Source: a virus
IMG/VR virus record: IMGVR_UViG_3300043410_000397
Span: 1-38,487 of that record
Strand: one strand, 5' to 3'
Length of the DNA: 38,487 bases
Positions 20,072-29,226 of this stretch are shown piece by piece (the stretch's first letter is position 1; each line of letters begins with the position of its first letter). A model generated the notes under the pieces. That model did not search any database, was not told the origin of the DNA, and worked only from the letters and a program-made list of their open reading frames with translations. The position numbers and the translations under genes were made by a program.

Positions 20072-21831
20072 TATTGCTCCTGTGACGGAAGAGTTAATGC
20101 TTTAGCTCCTTTTCCTGCTTGTTTAAATGCTTCATCTCGAATCTTCATATATAATTCTGGATTCTTCAAGGCAAGTTTACCTAATAATTCAGCTGTTAAA
20201 CCTACAGTAGCGCCAGCAGCAAGAACAACAGGATTCAATAGACCTGTATATCCTAAACCAGTAGCAACACCAATATTCTTCAAATCAGAAGGAGTGATGT
20301 TTTCTGTTGTGTCTTTACCAATAACACGCAAGGCTTCCTTAGCATATTGCTGTAATGGTCCTTTACCAGCACCACCAACTAAAGTGCTTGTTTGTGTTGT
20401 TGCTGAACGCATTAATTGCTCAGGACTAAAATTACCAGAATTAGTTGCTGCTTTTTTAGCGGCATCTGCTACACGATACATATTAGACCATGCAGTATCT
20501 GCTGCTTTGATAGCTCCGGTAGGGTCTACACGATAGGTATAGTCCTTAAAACCTTCCATAACTTGGTCGTATAACCCTTTTCTTGTCATACCAAGCTCAT
20601 CTGTCGCATTAGATAGATTATCCAATCTAGCCTGAAGAAAACGCTTAATATTGTGCAATCCTTGACCATCAATCTCGTAAGGAACACCTTCACCTAAACG
20701 ATTACCCGGAACATTCTTAAACTTATTAGTAAAATTCTTACGAATTTCTTGTTCAAATTTTTTAAAATCGTTGAGGTCTAATGTGTTCTGAGCATCGTCT
20801 AAAACAGAGCGAATAGATGTAAATAAGTCTTGGTCTGGAGATACTTTACCAATTTTACTAAAAGCATCATTATAAGCTTCAGAAGCTAATTTTCTTCCTT
20901 GCGAAACCATTGCAAAACCATCATCACTTACTTTTGAAATTGTTTTACCAATAGGAGATAATGCTTCGTTAAGAGTTACATAAGTAAAGGCTTTATTAAG
21001 TTTTTCTGAAGAAGTTTCTTTACCTGTAAACTTTTTAAGTGTGTTAATAATATCTTCGCCAGTCCTCATAGCAAAGCCGCCCATACCTCCAAAAGCTTGT
21101 CCCGGAGATAACTCAGCACCAGCATTTAATAGTTTTTGAGCACCTTCACGCAATGCAGGTAATAAAGTTTTAGTGCCAGCACCAAAAGCACCTCCTAAAA
21201 CAGCTTGTTCTATTTTACCTCTAAGAACATCTTCACCACTTAAATCTTTACCAGTTACTGGATTTAATACAGCACCAACAACACCGCCTGTTATTGCTCC
21301 ACCGGGAAGAACTCTATTAACAGGACTAATTAAAGCACCGCCTAACTCAGCCCAGTCAAATCCTTCAGCACCTGCATTAGCTCTTTGTGTTTCATAAGCT
21401 GTTTGTGCTTCTTGAGCAAACTGACGACCAGTTTCACCACCCATTGCCTGAGCTACAGCTGCTACTGGGTTGATAACAGCACCTTTAGTTAAACCAGCAC
21501 CTACCTGAACAGCACGATTAACTCCTTGACCTACTGCTTGCATAGCAGGACCTTGTTCTTGCTTTTGTGCTTCAGACAAATAAGCCATTGGATTAGTTAC
21601 ATCTCCCCCAGCTGCTTGTGCATTAGCATCATCCCATCCTTGTCCCGGCTTTGATTGCATCCATTGAGGAACACCTGTAGGAAGAAAATCCAATATACCA
21701 GTCTTTGCAGCTGGTGCAGCGACAGTTTTACCTGTCATTGCATTGTATTTAGCGAGTACTTGCTCTTTAGTTGTACCGTCAGGAATATCTTCAATAATTG
21801 TTCCATCAGGCATTTCGACATCAAATGGCAT
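20071..21831 (-). CDS. Internal virion / DNA ejection protein (586 aa)
   Basis: The N-terminus MPFDVEMPDGTIIEDIPDGT followed by TKEQVLAKYNAM is a motif I recognise from internal-virion or DNA-transfer proteins of podoviruses. Gly/Ala-rich hydrophobic stretches (VGAGLTKGAVINPVAAVAQA, GGVVGAVLNPV) lie in the first third, consistent with membrane insertion during ejection. The remainder is long and helical. It lies downstream of the tail and fibre genes on the late operon, like T7 gp14-gp16. Its ATG overlaps nothing upstream, but its end shares one base with the next start. Confidence 0.75.
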   Translation of the reverse strand: MPFDVEMPDGTIIEDIPDGTTKEQVLAKYNAMTGKTVAAPAAKTGILDFLPTGVPQWMQSKPGQGWDDANAQAAGGDVTNPMAYLSEAQKQEQGPAMQAVGQGVNRAVQVGAGLTKGAVINPVAAVAQAMGGETGRQFAQEAQTAYETQRANAGAEGFDWAELGGALISPVNRVLPGGAITGGVVGAVLNPVTGKDLSGEDVLRGKIEQAVLGGAFGAGTKTLLPALREGAQKLLNAGAELSPGQAFGGMGGFAMRTGEDIINTLKKFTGKETSSEKLNKAFTYVTLNEALSPIGKTISKVSDDGFAMVSQGRKLASEAYNDAFSKIGKVSPDQDLFTSIRSVLDDAQNTLDLNDFKKFEQEIRKNFTNKFKNVPGNRLGEGVPYEIDGQGLHNIKRFLQARLDNLSNATDELGMTRKGLYDQVMEGFKDYTYRVDPTGAIKAADTAWSNMYRVADAAKKAATNSGNFSPEQLMRSATTQTSTLVGGAGKGPLQQYAKEALRVIGKDTTENITPSDLKNIGVATGLGYTGLLNPVVLAAGATVGLTAELLGKLALKNPELYMKIRDEAFKQAGKGAKALTLPSQEQ

Positions 21832-21842
21832 AAGTATCCTTA

Positions 21843-22907
21843 TTACATTTCGTTAAATTTAACACGCTTTTTAGCACCTGCGCCACCTGTACCGCCAGAC
21901 AAAGGTTTAACTTGTACTCTCTGATTGAAACCATACTGTTCAGATTGACGAGCTAAAGAATCTGCCAATTGTGCTTTAGTTTCAGTAACCCATTTTTCTA
22001 ATTGTACAGCATCGCCATAACCGGGAAAACTAGATTTAGCTGCAGCCATATCAGCGTTAGAAGCAGAACCCGGAGGTAGTGATTCAATTTGCTTTAACAA
22101 TTGAGCAGCATTAATTCTTGCTTGAGCACCTACTGTCTTAGAAGCAATTTTACCACCGATTTGTTTTTTATTCTCACCAGAAGTCCAATCAACCCATGAT
22201 TCAGATTGAGTAATGTCTTCTTTAGTGATTTTATTTAAATTGTCTAACAGTTGTTCGCCTTTTTGGAAACCAGCTCTTTGTTTAGACATCTCAGAGCCGG
22301 GGATAATTTCACCAAAAGCATTACGATAAGCGCCTGTTTTACCTACTGGACCAACTCCTTCTCCCTCGCCACCAGCAGCTGTTTTAGACAAAACTAAATC
22401 AGCAACATTACCAGATTGTTGATAAGCAGCAATAGAAGCAGGAGTATACTTACCAGAAGTAGTAATCTGTTGCATCATTGTATCACGAGGCTCACGAGCA
22501 GCTTTGATTGCTTGTGCTTTCTTAAGTTCTGTAGCAGCTTCTTTACTCTCAAAATCAGCAGCATAGGTTGCAGCTAGTTGAGCACCTCTAAAGTCACCTG
22601 CTTGGGTTAATTTTTGTGCTAACATCTTCATACCTTGAGAAGAATTCATGTTCACACCTTGAGCAATTAACTCTTGTGCAAACTGTCTTGCTTGTGCAGA
22701 AGCAGCCTCTTCTTGACTAGGAACACCTAACATTCCAGCAAGACCTTGTGTTAGACCTTTACCTCCTGCATAAGCAGCAGCAGTTCCGATATCTACCGCA
22801 TTCATTCCGTGTAAAGCCGGTAAAGCGTTTGCAAAAGTTGTATCAAAAGTTGCTGGTCTAACACCAAACAAACCTTCTGTGATACCCATTAAGTTATCTT
22901 GAGCCAT
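21843..22907 (-). CDS. Internal virion / ejection protein (354 aa)
   Basis: A helical Ala/Gln-rich protein: a hydrophobic Gly/Ala N-terminal part (GTAAAYAGGKGLTQGLAGML), a long charged helical middle, and a basic C-terminal end GAGAKKRVKFNEM. Composition and place within the internal-virion block suggest a minor core or ejection protein. AAGG is the ribosome site. No enzymatic motif (for example a transglycosylase E-S signature) is evident. Confidence 0.65.
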   Translation of the reverse strand: MAQDNLMGITEGLFGVRPATFDTTFANALPALHGMNAVDIGTAAAYAGGKGLTQGLAGMLGVPSQEEAASAQARQFAQELIAQGVNMNSSQGMKMLAQKLTQAGDFRGAQLAATYAADFESKEAATELKKAQAIKAAREPRDTMMQQITTSGKYTPASIAAYQQSGNVADLVLSKTAAGGEGEGVGPVGKTGAYRNAFGEIIPGSEMSKQRAGFQKGEQLLDNLNKITKEDITQSESWVDWTSGENKKQIGGKIASKTVGAQARINAAQLLKQIESLPPGSASNADMAAAKSSFPGYGDAVQLEKWVTETKAQLADSLARQSEQYGFNQRVQVKPLSGGTGGAGAKKRVKFNEM

Positions 22908-22916
22908 GTTTTTTCC

Positions 22917-24581
22917 TTAAAATAAACTGCTTAACCAGTTACCAGCTGCTGTAACACCTTTATTAATGACCGGTGTTAACAAACCACCTACAATATTACC
23001 AGTTCCTTGTGCAGCACCTGTTAAACCTGCTGTAGTTGCTGTATTGACACCTTGAGCACCTTGTGCTTGTAATAAAGCAGACAACTGAGCTGCTTTAAAC
23101 TGTTGGTCAGCCTGTTGTGCAGCAGCGGCAGCTTGAATCTGTGCAGCTTGGTTAGCAGCGGCAGCTTGAGAAGCAGCAGCGGCTTGAGCAGCTTGTGATT
23201 GCATCTGAGCACCAGCAGTAGCAGCACCGATTTGCTGTTGTCCAGCAGCTTGTTGAGCATTAATACGAGACTGAGCAGCTTGTGTTGCAGCATTCGTTAC
23301 TAGACCACCATAATTCATACCAAGAGTTAATGGTTGTTGTGCTGCTTGTTCCATTACATTAGCTTGATTGAATAAAGTACCGCTAGTAGCAATTTGATTC
23401 GTCAAACGCTGTTGTGCTACATCCTGAGCTGTCAATGCTTGTTGTGCTTGTCGTTGTGCCAATGCATTGTAGTAAGCAGCAACTTCAGGGTTTGTAGCAG
23501 CTAATGCTGTACCACCCATAGCACCTGTCGTAGCTCCATATCCTAAACCAGCTCTACCAGTAGTTTGAATTTGTGCTCTCAATGCTGCTAGTTGTTGCTC
23601 ATCTGTAGGAGCTTGTAATGCTTGTAATTGTTGTAAATAGTTAGCAGTAGCTTGGTCTAAGTTAGTTGTTGTCGGTAAAGCTTGTTGAGACAAAGATAAC
23701 AACTGATTTTGTTGTGCTGCAATATCAGCCGCAGGTGTATAACCAACACTTAATAAACGACCATTAGCATCATAAGTAGGAGTTGTTGTCGCACCAAAGC
23801 GTGTAGTAACCCCTACTGGAGTAAACTGCATCTGAGGAGTTAATTCAGTTGCTAAACCAGTTAATGCACCAGCTTGTTGTTGAGCAAGAGATGTTAATGA
23901 ACCAGCTTGTTGATTTGCTGCAGAATTGATGCTAGCGGCTTGAGAAGCGGCAGCAGCTTGTTGTGCTGCAGATTGACCTTTTGCAGATTCAATCAATGCA
24001 TCTGAAGCTTTCTTAGCAGCATCTACCACTGCTTGAGCTTGTTCAGCTAAAATCTGTGCATTTGTCTTAGCACCTGATATACCAGCAGTAGCTCCTAAAA
24101 CATTACCAACAACATTACCAACTTGATTAGTTAATAAACCAGTTGCTGCGTTAGTTAAAGCTCCTGTAGCAACATTCCCTAATGCAGAACCAGCTAGATT
24201 ACCTAATGTTGAACCAACTGTTGTACCTAATAAACCAGCAGCACCCGGTAAACCTGCCGACAAATAACCACCAGTACTTGCCGCTAATGCAGGATTCAAA
24301 CCAATAGCGCCTGCTCCAGCACCAGCATTAAGACCGATTGTTCCTGCTCCTGCAGCTGGGTTAAGACCAAAACCAGCACCTTCTAGAGCAGTTGCACCGC
24401 CACCGGCTAAAGCACCACTAGCTAAAGCAGCTCCTCCAGCAGCAAGACCAACCGTAGCCCAACCACCCGGAACTACATCATTAACAGCGTCGTCAATTGC
24501 TGCACCAGCATCTTTAACGATATTAACAGCGCCTCCAACAACATTACCAACGCCTTTTACTACGCTCTTAACTGCGCCCAT
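22917..24581 (-). CDS. Internal virion protein, Ala/Gln-rich (554 aa)
   Basis: The ATG at 24581 follows GGAAGG by eight bases and is preferred over a codon 13 residues upstream. Residues about 1-180 are Gly/Ala/Val-rich with repeating GAGAGAIGLN-like units and amphipathic segments (VKSVVKGVGNVVGGAVNIV). The rest is a long Ala/Gln coiled coil (AAQQAAAASQAASINSAAN). The extreme hydrophobic to coiled-coil profile is typical of membrane-penetrating ejection proteins and recalls T7 gp14-like roles. Its start overlaps the previous gene by 14 bases. Confidence 0.7.
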   Translation of the reverse strand: MGAVKSVVKGVGNVVGGAVNIVKDAGAAIDDAVNDVVPGGWATVGLAAGGAALASGALAGGGATALEGAGFGLNPAAGAGTIGLNAGAGAGAIGLNPALAASTGGYLSAGLPGAAGLLGTTVGSTLGNLAGSALGNVATGALTNAATGLLTNQVGNVVGNVLGATAGISGAKTNAQILAEQAQAVVDAAKKASDALIESAKGQSAAQQAAAASQAASINSAANQQAGSLTSLAQQQAGALTGLATELTPQMQFTPVGVTTRFGATTTPTYDANGRLLSVGYTPAADIAAQQNQLLSLSQQALPTTTNLDQATANYLQQLQALQAPTDEQQLAALRAQIQTTGRAGLGYGATTGAMGGTALAATNPEVAAYYNALAQRQAQQALTAQDVAQQRLTNQIATSGTLFNQANVMEQAAQQPLTLGMNYGGLVTNAATQAAQSRINAQQAAGQQQIGAATAGAQMQSQAAQAAAASQAAAANQAAQIQAAAAAQQADQQFKAAQLSALLQAQGAQGVNTATTAGLTGAAQGTGNIVGGLLTPVINKGVTAAGNWLSSLF

Positions 24582-24939
24582 ATTCAACCTTCCAATTGTA
24601 CTGTGGTAAATCAGAGTCAACTACTTCAATACCAACTTTTTTCATCAAATCAATAATCTCAGGGTTAGTTGCTTCGCCATAAATAGCAGTTAATCCTGAA
24701 TTTGCTAATTTTTCATTGAAATACTTTAGACTTCTAGCAAGAGACATCATTCCATCTGTAGTAAATAGATGTATTTCAGCGATACCAGCATCCAATTTCT
24801 TAATAAGAAGAACAGAGTTATTATTTTGTAATAACTTTGCTGTACCATCTTGAGTCATTTGAGCAATAGCTTGAAGAACTTGTTCAGGGTCTTCCCCTCG
24901 TTTTTTTAAGTCTTCAGTTATAATTTCAGAAGGTTTCAT
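24568..24939 (-). CDS. Hypothetical protein, possible GNAT-like fold (123 aa)
   Basis: The alternating helix and strand sequence (NSVLLIKKLDAGIAEIHLFT, SLARSLKYFNEKLANSG, TAIYGEATNPEIIDLMKKVG) resembles a small acetyltransferase-type fold without the pyrophosphate-binding loop (no Q/R-x-x-G-x-G/A). It lies before the internal virion proteins, the place of T7 gp13, so a virion morphogenesis role is plausible. No enzymatic activity is claimed. Confidence 0.6.
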   Translation of the reverse strand: MKPSEIITEDLKKRGEDPEQVLQAIAQMTQDGTAKLLQNNNSVLLIKKLDAGIAEIHLFTTDGMMSLARSLKYFNEKLANSGLTAIYGEATNPEIIDLMKKVGIEVVDSDLPQYNWKVEYGRS

Positions 24940-24948
24940 TATGTATCC

Positions 24949-25683
24949 TTATTTACTGTCTATCATTGCTGCAGCACCACGCCATGTAGTACCGTTGTCA
25001 TCTGTGATAAATACAAGAACATCAACACCAGAAGCTGTCAATGTAGGAGCTGTACCACCAGCCCATTTAACTGAAGCAGGATATGTTACTGAAGCAACAC
25101 CGCCGTTGGTTAATTCTAACACAAAACCACTTGAAACTGTACCACTCGGTACATTATCAAATGTAAATGTTGTAGTTCCAGATACTGTATAACTAAAATA
25201 GTTTCCTTCAGCTAAATCTACTGAAGTAGAAGACATTGCAATACGCTTAAGTGTATAGCTTTCTAGGTTCAAAGGACCTGTCATTGTTCCACCAGTTGTT
25301 GGTAGACCAGTAGAAGTAGCATTATCAATAGCTGTTTTAACAAACGCTGTAGAAGCTGCTTTAGTTGTATTATCCCCAACAGTTGCTGTTGGTATTGTTA
25401 CTGTACCTGTGAATGTTGGGCTAGCTTTAGGAGCATAGCTTGTTAATTCAGTTTGTACAAAAGCTGTTGTAGCAAGTTTAGTTGAACTATCAGCAGCAGT
25501 TTGTGTAGGGGCTGTTGGGTTTCCAGTAAAAGCTGGAGAAGCTAAATCAGCTTTAGTAGCTACGGCTGTAGCAATGGCATCAAACTCAACATTGAACTCA
25601 GTACCTTTAATCTTCTTAGCTGGGTCGCCAGAAGACAAAGCATCTTTTGATGCAAAGTTAGTTGTCTTAGTATAATTACTCAT
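24949..25683 (-). CDS. Tail fibre/tip-like protein (244 aa)
   Basis: Contains two tail-fibre repeats (ADLASPAFTGNPTAPTQTAA and YAPKASPTFTGTVTIPTATV, with STKLATTAFV and NTTKAASTAFV spacers), followed by a beta-rich C-terminal domain (YFSYTVSGTTTFTFDNVP, FVLELTNGGVASVTYPASV, TWRGAA). The C-terminal domain is related to the last about 110 residues of the large fibre at 31778-33529, so the two are partial paralogues. Short fibres of this type sit at the tip of podovirus tails. The first codon overlaps the end of the gene before. Confidence 0.8.
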   Translation of the reverse strand: MSNYTKTTNFASKDALSSGDPAKKIKGTEFNVEFDAIATAVATKADLASPAFTGNPTAPTQTAADSSTKLATTAFVQTELTSYAPKASPTFTGTVTIPTATVGDNTTKAASTAFVKTAIDNATSTGLPTTGGTMTGPLNLESYTLKRIAMSSTSVDLAEGNYFSYTVSGTTTFTFDNVPSGTVSSGFVLELTNGGVASVTYPASVKWAGGTAPTLTASGVDVLVFITDDNGTTWRGAAAMIDSK

Positions 25684-27284
25684 TTAATTTTTCCTTGAAG
25701 CACATAGACATCAATCTTCTGAACCGACAGCGGAGCACCGTTAATGTCTGATTCAATACCTAGTTGTAAAATCTTACCTGCACCACCGGCTTGATAATCA
25801 AAACCAGCCAATACAGTTTCTGTAGAATATTCAGCGATGTTATATTCAGCAATGCCAAATTCTGCAATAACACCGCCTGTTAATACTTTTGTTGCGCTGC
25901 GATATGTTGTTGAATAATCAAAACCCCATTTAGTCACAACTGCTTGTGAAGAAGTGCTAATAAATACAAAACCAATCTTCTTTAATATTTTTGTGATTGT
26001 TGGGGCATTGAAGTCAAAATAATTGGTAAAATATACCATGCGATAAGAAGACCCATTATCATCATATCCAGAGTAGTTTCCAAGATATCCTGCTTGCCCT
26101 GTAAGAAGTCTTCTATCGGATGTTGCACAAAACGCTGTCGGTTCAATAGAGTCCCAAGTTGTTGTTCTAGCTGCGCCATCTTCTAAATTTCCTCTCATAT
26201 CAAAGCAATAAACAACCTTTGAAGTAGGAAGTGCTAATAAATAAAAAGCATCTTTTTCAAAATAAACAGCTTTTACTTCTTTTAATGTTTCTTGATTAAC
26301 ATCGCCAAGTAAATCATCTCGAACATTCTTGCTGATGTCTCGCATCGGCATAGATTTCTCTTGAATTGTTCTTTGAAACGATTTAACACCAGAATCAGAT
26401 AAAAAGACTAAATCACCGCCAGTAGCTACTAAAGAATCTCTAGCGATACAACCTGTACCGTTAATAGTATCTGCTAATGTAATTAAACTAACATCTTCTG
26501 CTCTTGCATAGACAACAATAGTTTTTTGACAGAAAATAACTAAATAACCGTTATGTGCTCCAAGAGCAACGATAGGGTCATTAGCAGGAACAATATTACT
26601 AATATTTAAATAACCTGCTGTTCCAGTTGTTAGTTTAGCACCATCATTGATGTCGCTAAAATATACTGTTTGTCTGTCGTTAGCAATGTCTGCATACCAA
26701 ATACGACCATAAGCCGCTAAAGCCACATTAGGTTTAAAAGTATCTGCAGTATGTCCTACTGGTAAAGACCCAACATCAGCTAATAACTGAAAACCATAAG
26801 CACCTTCATGAGCATGTCCAGAACCTGCTGAAAGCTTATGAAATACTAACGGTTTATGTCCTTCTTGAACTAAATAAGCATGTGCTGAAGAATTTAAACC
26901 AGTGCTGTAAGGTTGTGCAACTATTTGCCAGTGGTTGTCTGTGATTGAATATGTTGCATTGCCGCTATCAGTTGCATTACGAACATTGTAAGCAGTAAGT
27001 GTTGTTTCACCGACAAATAATTTGTTGTTTCCTGCACTGATGAAGTAACTACCTCCTTCATACCTTACCTCTTTAATAGCTTTTATTTTAGCTGTAGATA
27101 AGTCTGAATTGGTAGCACTTAGCTTTTCCCAACCTTGACGAGAACCGATACGACCTGATTTATCAATAATACAGTTAGTAGCAATAGTTGCATAACCGTC
27201 ACTTAAAGACACAGAAGAGTCCTGTGAGTTTAACCCATAGAACCCCGGTGCTTTAACTGTAGCCGATGTGATTTGTTTTGTCAT
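25680..27284 (-). CDS. Tail tubular protein B-like / tail stabilisation protein (534 aa)
   Basis: A large beta-strand-rich protein beginning MTKQITSATVKAPGFYGLNS, with GRIGSRQGWEKLSA, RIWYADIANDRQTVYFSDI and VVYCFDMRGNLEDGAARTTT, typical of the nozzle/propeller tail proteins related to T7 gp12 and P22 gp10. It directly follows the tail tube A gene and shares one base with it. Together they form the short non-contractile tail tube. Confidence 0.8.
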   Translation of the reverse strand: MTKQITSATVKAPGFYGLNSQDSSVSLSDGYATIATNCIIDKSGRIGSRQGWEKLSATNSDLSTAKIKAIKEVRYEGGSYFISAGNNKLFVGETTLTAYNVRNATDSGNATYSITDNHWQIVAQPYSTGLNSSAHAYLVQEGHKPLVFHKLSAGSGHAHEGAYGFQLLADVGSLPVGHTADTFKPNVALAAYGRIWYADIANDRQTVYFSDINDGAKLTTGTAGYLNISNIVPANDPIVALGAHNGYLVIFCQKTIVVYARAEDVSLITLADTINGTGCIARDSLVATGGDLVFLSDSGVKSFQRTIQEKSMPMRDISKNVRDDLLGDVNQETLKEVKAVYFEKDAFYLLALPTSKVVYCFDMRGNLEDGAARTTTWDSIEPTAFCATSDRRLLTGQAGYLGNYSGYDDNGSSYRMVYFTNYFDFNAPTITKILKKIGFVFISTSSQAVVTKWGFDYSTTYRSATKVLTGGVIAEFGIAEYNIAEYSTETVLAGFDYQAGGAGKILQLGIESDINGAPLSVQKIDVYVLQGKIK

Positions 27285-27934
27285 TAGACAGAAATCCAGA
27301 TTTCGTTATCAACAAAGTGACCGTTATCAATTGCAATAGCGTCTGATAATGAGCTTCTATATAAACCATAAGCATCTGCAGAAGATAAACCGGTATCTTC
27401 GCCACGCTCTGCAATGGCTCTAGCATACGCACCTAAAATTACAGGTTCTGAAGGAACTGCAATTACGGCACTATCACTAGATAGAGTATCTTGTGGTATA
27501 TATAAATTAAAACGAATAGTATAAACATCATCAGGAACAGGATATAAATCTACCTGTGTGTCTCCATTTGCATCTACACCGTTAAAATTAAAATATGATG
27601 GACGACCTTTTAAAACTGTATTTTTCAATAAGTTTTGAGCCATCCAATTTGATTCTCTTTGTGTTAAAAATGCATCTGCACCGTCATCAAATACATTTAA
27701 AACTTTAAATCGTTGTCCTGCGCCAACTAGGACATAATTAAATACATTGGCTGTCGTGACGGCTGAAAGAGTATTTCCTAATGCATTCCAAGTATGAGCA
27801 TCTTCAACAGAGCGTTTAGCATCATTGATTAGTTTACCAATTAGCTTAGAATAAGCATTTTCGTTAACGGTTGATACTTCTTCTTCACGAAGACGCACCA
27901 AAACATCGTTAACAGCCTGTAAATATGTAGTCAT
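27284..27934 (-). CDS. Tail tubular protein A-like (gp11-like)
   Basis: The 216-residue protein starts MTTYLQAVNDVLVRLREEEV and has the tail-tube A pattern, with KLINDAKRSVEDAHTWNALG, LVGAGQRFKVLNV and VDLYPVPDDVYTIRFNLYIP. T7 gp11 is of similar length (196). It forms the upper ring of the tail joined to the portal and precedes the tail B gene. It begins just after a possible promoter. Confidence 0.85.
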   Translation of the reverse strand: MTTYLQAVNDVLVRLREEEVSTVNENAYSKLIGKLINDAKRSVEDAHTWNALGNTLSAVTTANVFNYVLVGAGQRFKVLNVFDDGADAFLTQRESNWMAQNLLKNTVLKGRPSYFNFNGVDANGDTQVDLYPVPDDVYTIRFNLYIPQDTLSSDSAVIAVPSEPVILGAYARAIAERGEDTGLSSADAYGLYRSSLSDAIAIDNGHFVDNEIWISV

Positions 27935-27945
27935 AATTATATCCT

Positions 27946-27974
27946 AGTATAACACAATTGTTGCAAAAAAGCAA
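27946..27974 (-). promoter_or_regulatory. Possible leftward sigma70-like promoter, TTGCTT-17-TATACT
   Basis: Read on the minus strand: TTGCTT (27974-27969), 17 bases, TATACT (27951-27946). The -35 is part of a 6-bp hairpin TGTTGC/GCAACA with a T6 loop. The predicted start leaves only about five bases before the ATG at 27934, so the AGGA ribosome site would not be in the transcript; this weakens the call. It could also serve as an RNA-processing hairpin between two genes. Confidence 0.35.
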
Positions 27975-27980
27975 CACTTT

Positions 27981-28163
27981 TTAGCGTCCTCGACCAGCTT
28001 TTTTCTTAGGTTTAGCCATTCCAGCTTGAGATAGTGCAATCGCTACAGCTTGTTTTTTGCTTTTAACGACAGGACCAGTCTTAGAGCCAGTGTTTAAAGT
28101 ACCCGCTTTCCACTCATGCATTACTTTACCGATTTTTGCTGCTTGTGATTTGCTTGCTTTCAT
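27981..28163 (-). CDS. DUF6496-like small basic protein (60 aa)
   Basis: Starts MKASKSQAAKIGKVMHEWKA, continues with SKTGPVVKSKKQAVAIALSQ and ends in a basic tail (AKPKKKAGRGR). This pattern of K-V-M-H-E-W-K then K-Q-A-I-A-I-A-L-S is a widespread phage and bacterial family of unknown function (DUF6496, by memory). Its high positive charge suggests DNA or membrane contact. It lies between tail structural genes. Confidence 0.85.
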   Translation of the reverse strand: MKASKSQAAKIGKVMHEWKAGTLNTGSKTGPVVKSKKQAVAIALSQAGMAKPKKKAGRGR

Positions 28164-28172
28164 GATTTCTCC

Positions 28173-28517
28173 TTAATTAAATCCAGTTGCATTCTTTTGT
28201 TCAAGTTCTACAGTAATAATACAACTTGCTGTAGCCCCTGTCTCTACTTTTACTCTAATTTCATCGCCTTCTTCAAGAGTAACATAAGCGCCACCATCAA
28301 ACTTAAGATATTCTTTAGCTGGTAGAGGATATCCATCAACAATAGCTATTTCAGTATCTGTAGATTTGTCGTACCACCAAGCACTAAAGGCTTTAGCTGA
28401 TGAAGTACTATTGTGTGCATACAATAAATTCCATTTAGCATAGTAATTAGATGGAATTGTATACATTAATGTTTTAGTATTAGCTACTAAATTCTTACCG
28501 ACTGAGAATGGTTTCAT
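28173..28517 (-). CDS. Hypothetical virion-associated protein (114 aa)
   Basis: A beta-strand-rich protein with TLMYTIPSNYYAKWNLLYAH, KAFSAWWYDKSTDTEIAIVD and VTLEEGDEIRVKVETGATAS, consistent with a beta-sandwich. It resembles many structural or fibre-accessory proteins encoded beside podovirus tail genes. An ATGA-type overlap couples it to the small membrane protein before it. Exact role unknown. Confidence 0.7.
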   Translation of the reverse strand: MKPFSVGKNLVANTKTLMYTIPSNYYAKWNLLYAHNSTSSAKAFSAWWYDKSTDTEIAIVDGYPLPAKEYLKFDGGAYVTLEEGDEIRVKVETGATASCIITVELEQKNATGFN

Positions 28518-28687
28518 AATTTAGTGACAATCGTTAGTAAAGTAGCGATAATAAAACCAGCTGCAATAATTAAAATCTGTTCTAAACGCTTTAAACGAGC
28601 ATTAATGCCGTCATAACGAATAGCACATACTGCCTCGTGTGAATTAAGACGAGCCTCTACAGGGTCGATTAAATCCTTCTCTGACAT
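28514..28687 (-). CDS. Small amphipathic/TM protein (57 aa)
   Basis: The ATG at 28687 is chosen because an upstream TTG lies inside the preceding gene's last codons. The product has a charged helical N-terminus (MSEKDLIDPVEARLNSHEAV, then INARLKRLEQ) and a C-terminal membrane span (ILIIAAGFIIATLLTIVTKL). Such a layout is known from XhlA-type lysis accessory proteins and small virion membrane proteins. The function is not shown. Confidence 0.65.
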   Translation of the reverse strand: MSEKDLIDPVEARLNSHEAVCAIRYDGINARLKRLEQILIIAAGFIIATLLTIVTKL

Positions 28688-28689
28688 AC

Positions 28690-29199
28690 TTAAGCCCAAA
28701 CAGTTTCAGGTCTAACAGGGAACTCTACAGAAGCTGTAGGATTCACAGCAATATCACGCAATGCAGCACGATAAGCAATAAACTCATCTTTGTTTGTTAA
28801 AGTTAAGACATCAGGCAACACGACCCAATCTGTTTCTGCTAATAGTTTAGAAGCTTTGTCTTTGTTAGCTTGTGCTTTGTCAGCATCTAACTTAGCTAAG
28901 TGAGCAGTTTCTTGTTCTTCTTTAGTAACTGTAACACCTTCTTCAGTAGTATAAGTAGAAAATTTGTCTACTAATACCCAGTTCTCAATCCAGTTACCTT
29001 TAGAATCTTGAACGACACCTTGTTGAGATACTTGCTGTAGCTCTGTAGGTGTTGGCTGTGGTGCATTAAACACTGGGTCAATATTAAGTAGTTCGCACAC
29101 TGTTGTATCCCATACAGCTGGGAATGAAGTATTTGCATTGTCTCTGCGGATTTCTCCTTGAGTCTTTACTACACCGGTTGTTTTATTACGATATAACAT
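28690..29199 (-). CDS. Tail fibre accessory or tail assembly chaperone-like protein (169 aa)
   Basis: The N-terminal part (MLYRNKTTGVVKTQGEIRRD, FPAVWDTTVCELLNIDPVF) resembles small phage proteins that lie downstream of fibre genes. A charged helix (TAHLAKLDADKAQANKDKAS) leads into LLAETDWVVLPDVLTLTNKD and FIAYRAALRDIAVNP, a motif of tail-fibre or tail assembly proteins (DUF4376/TAC-like). It probably assists folding or attachment of the fibre encoded just upstream in the transcript. Confidence 0.7.
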   Translation of the reverse strand: MLYRNKTTGVVKTQGEIRRDNANTSFPAVWDTTVCELLNIDPVFNAPQPTPTELQQVSQQGVVQDSKGNWIENWVLVDKFSTYTTEEGVTVTKEEQETAHLAKLDADKAQANKDKASKLLAETDWVVLPDVLTLTNKDEFIAYRAALRDIAVNPTASVEFPVRPETVWA

Positions 29200-29226
29200 A
29201 GTTGATTCTCCTATTTGCCTTTGATA

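Noticed and set aside
20071-24581. Transglycosylase domain in an internal virion protein
   Set aside because: No E-S...G-x-M-Q-x-x-P-type motif could be read in any of the three large proteins.
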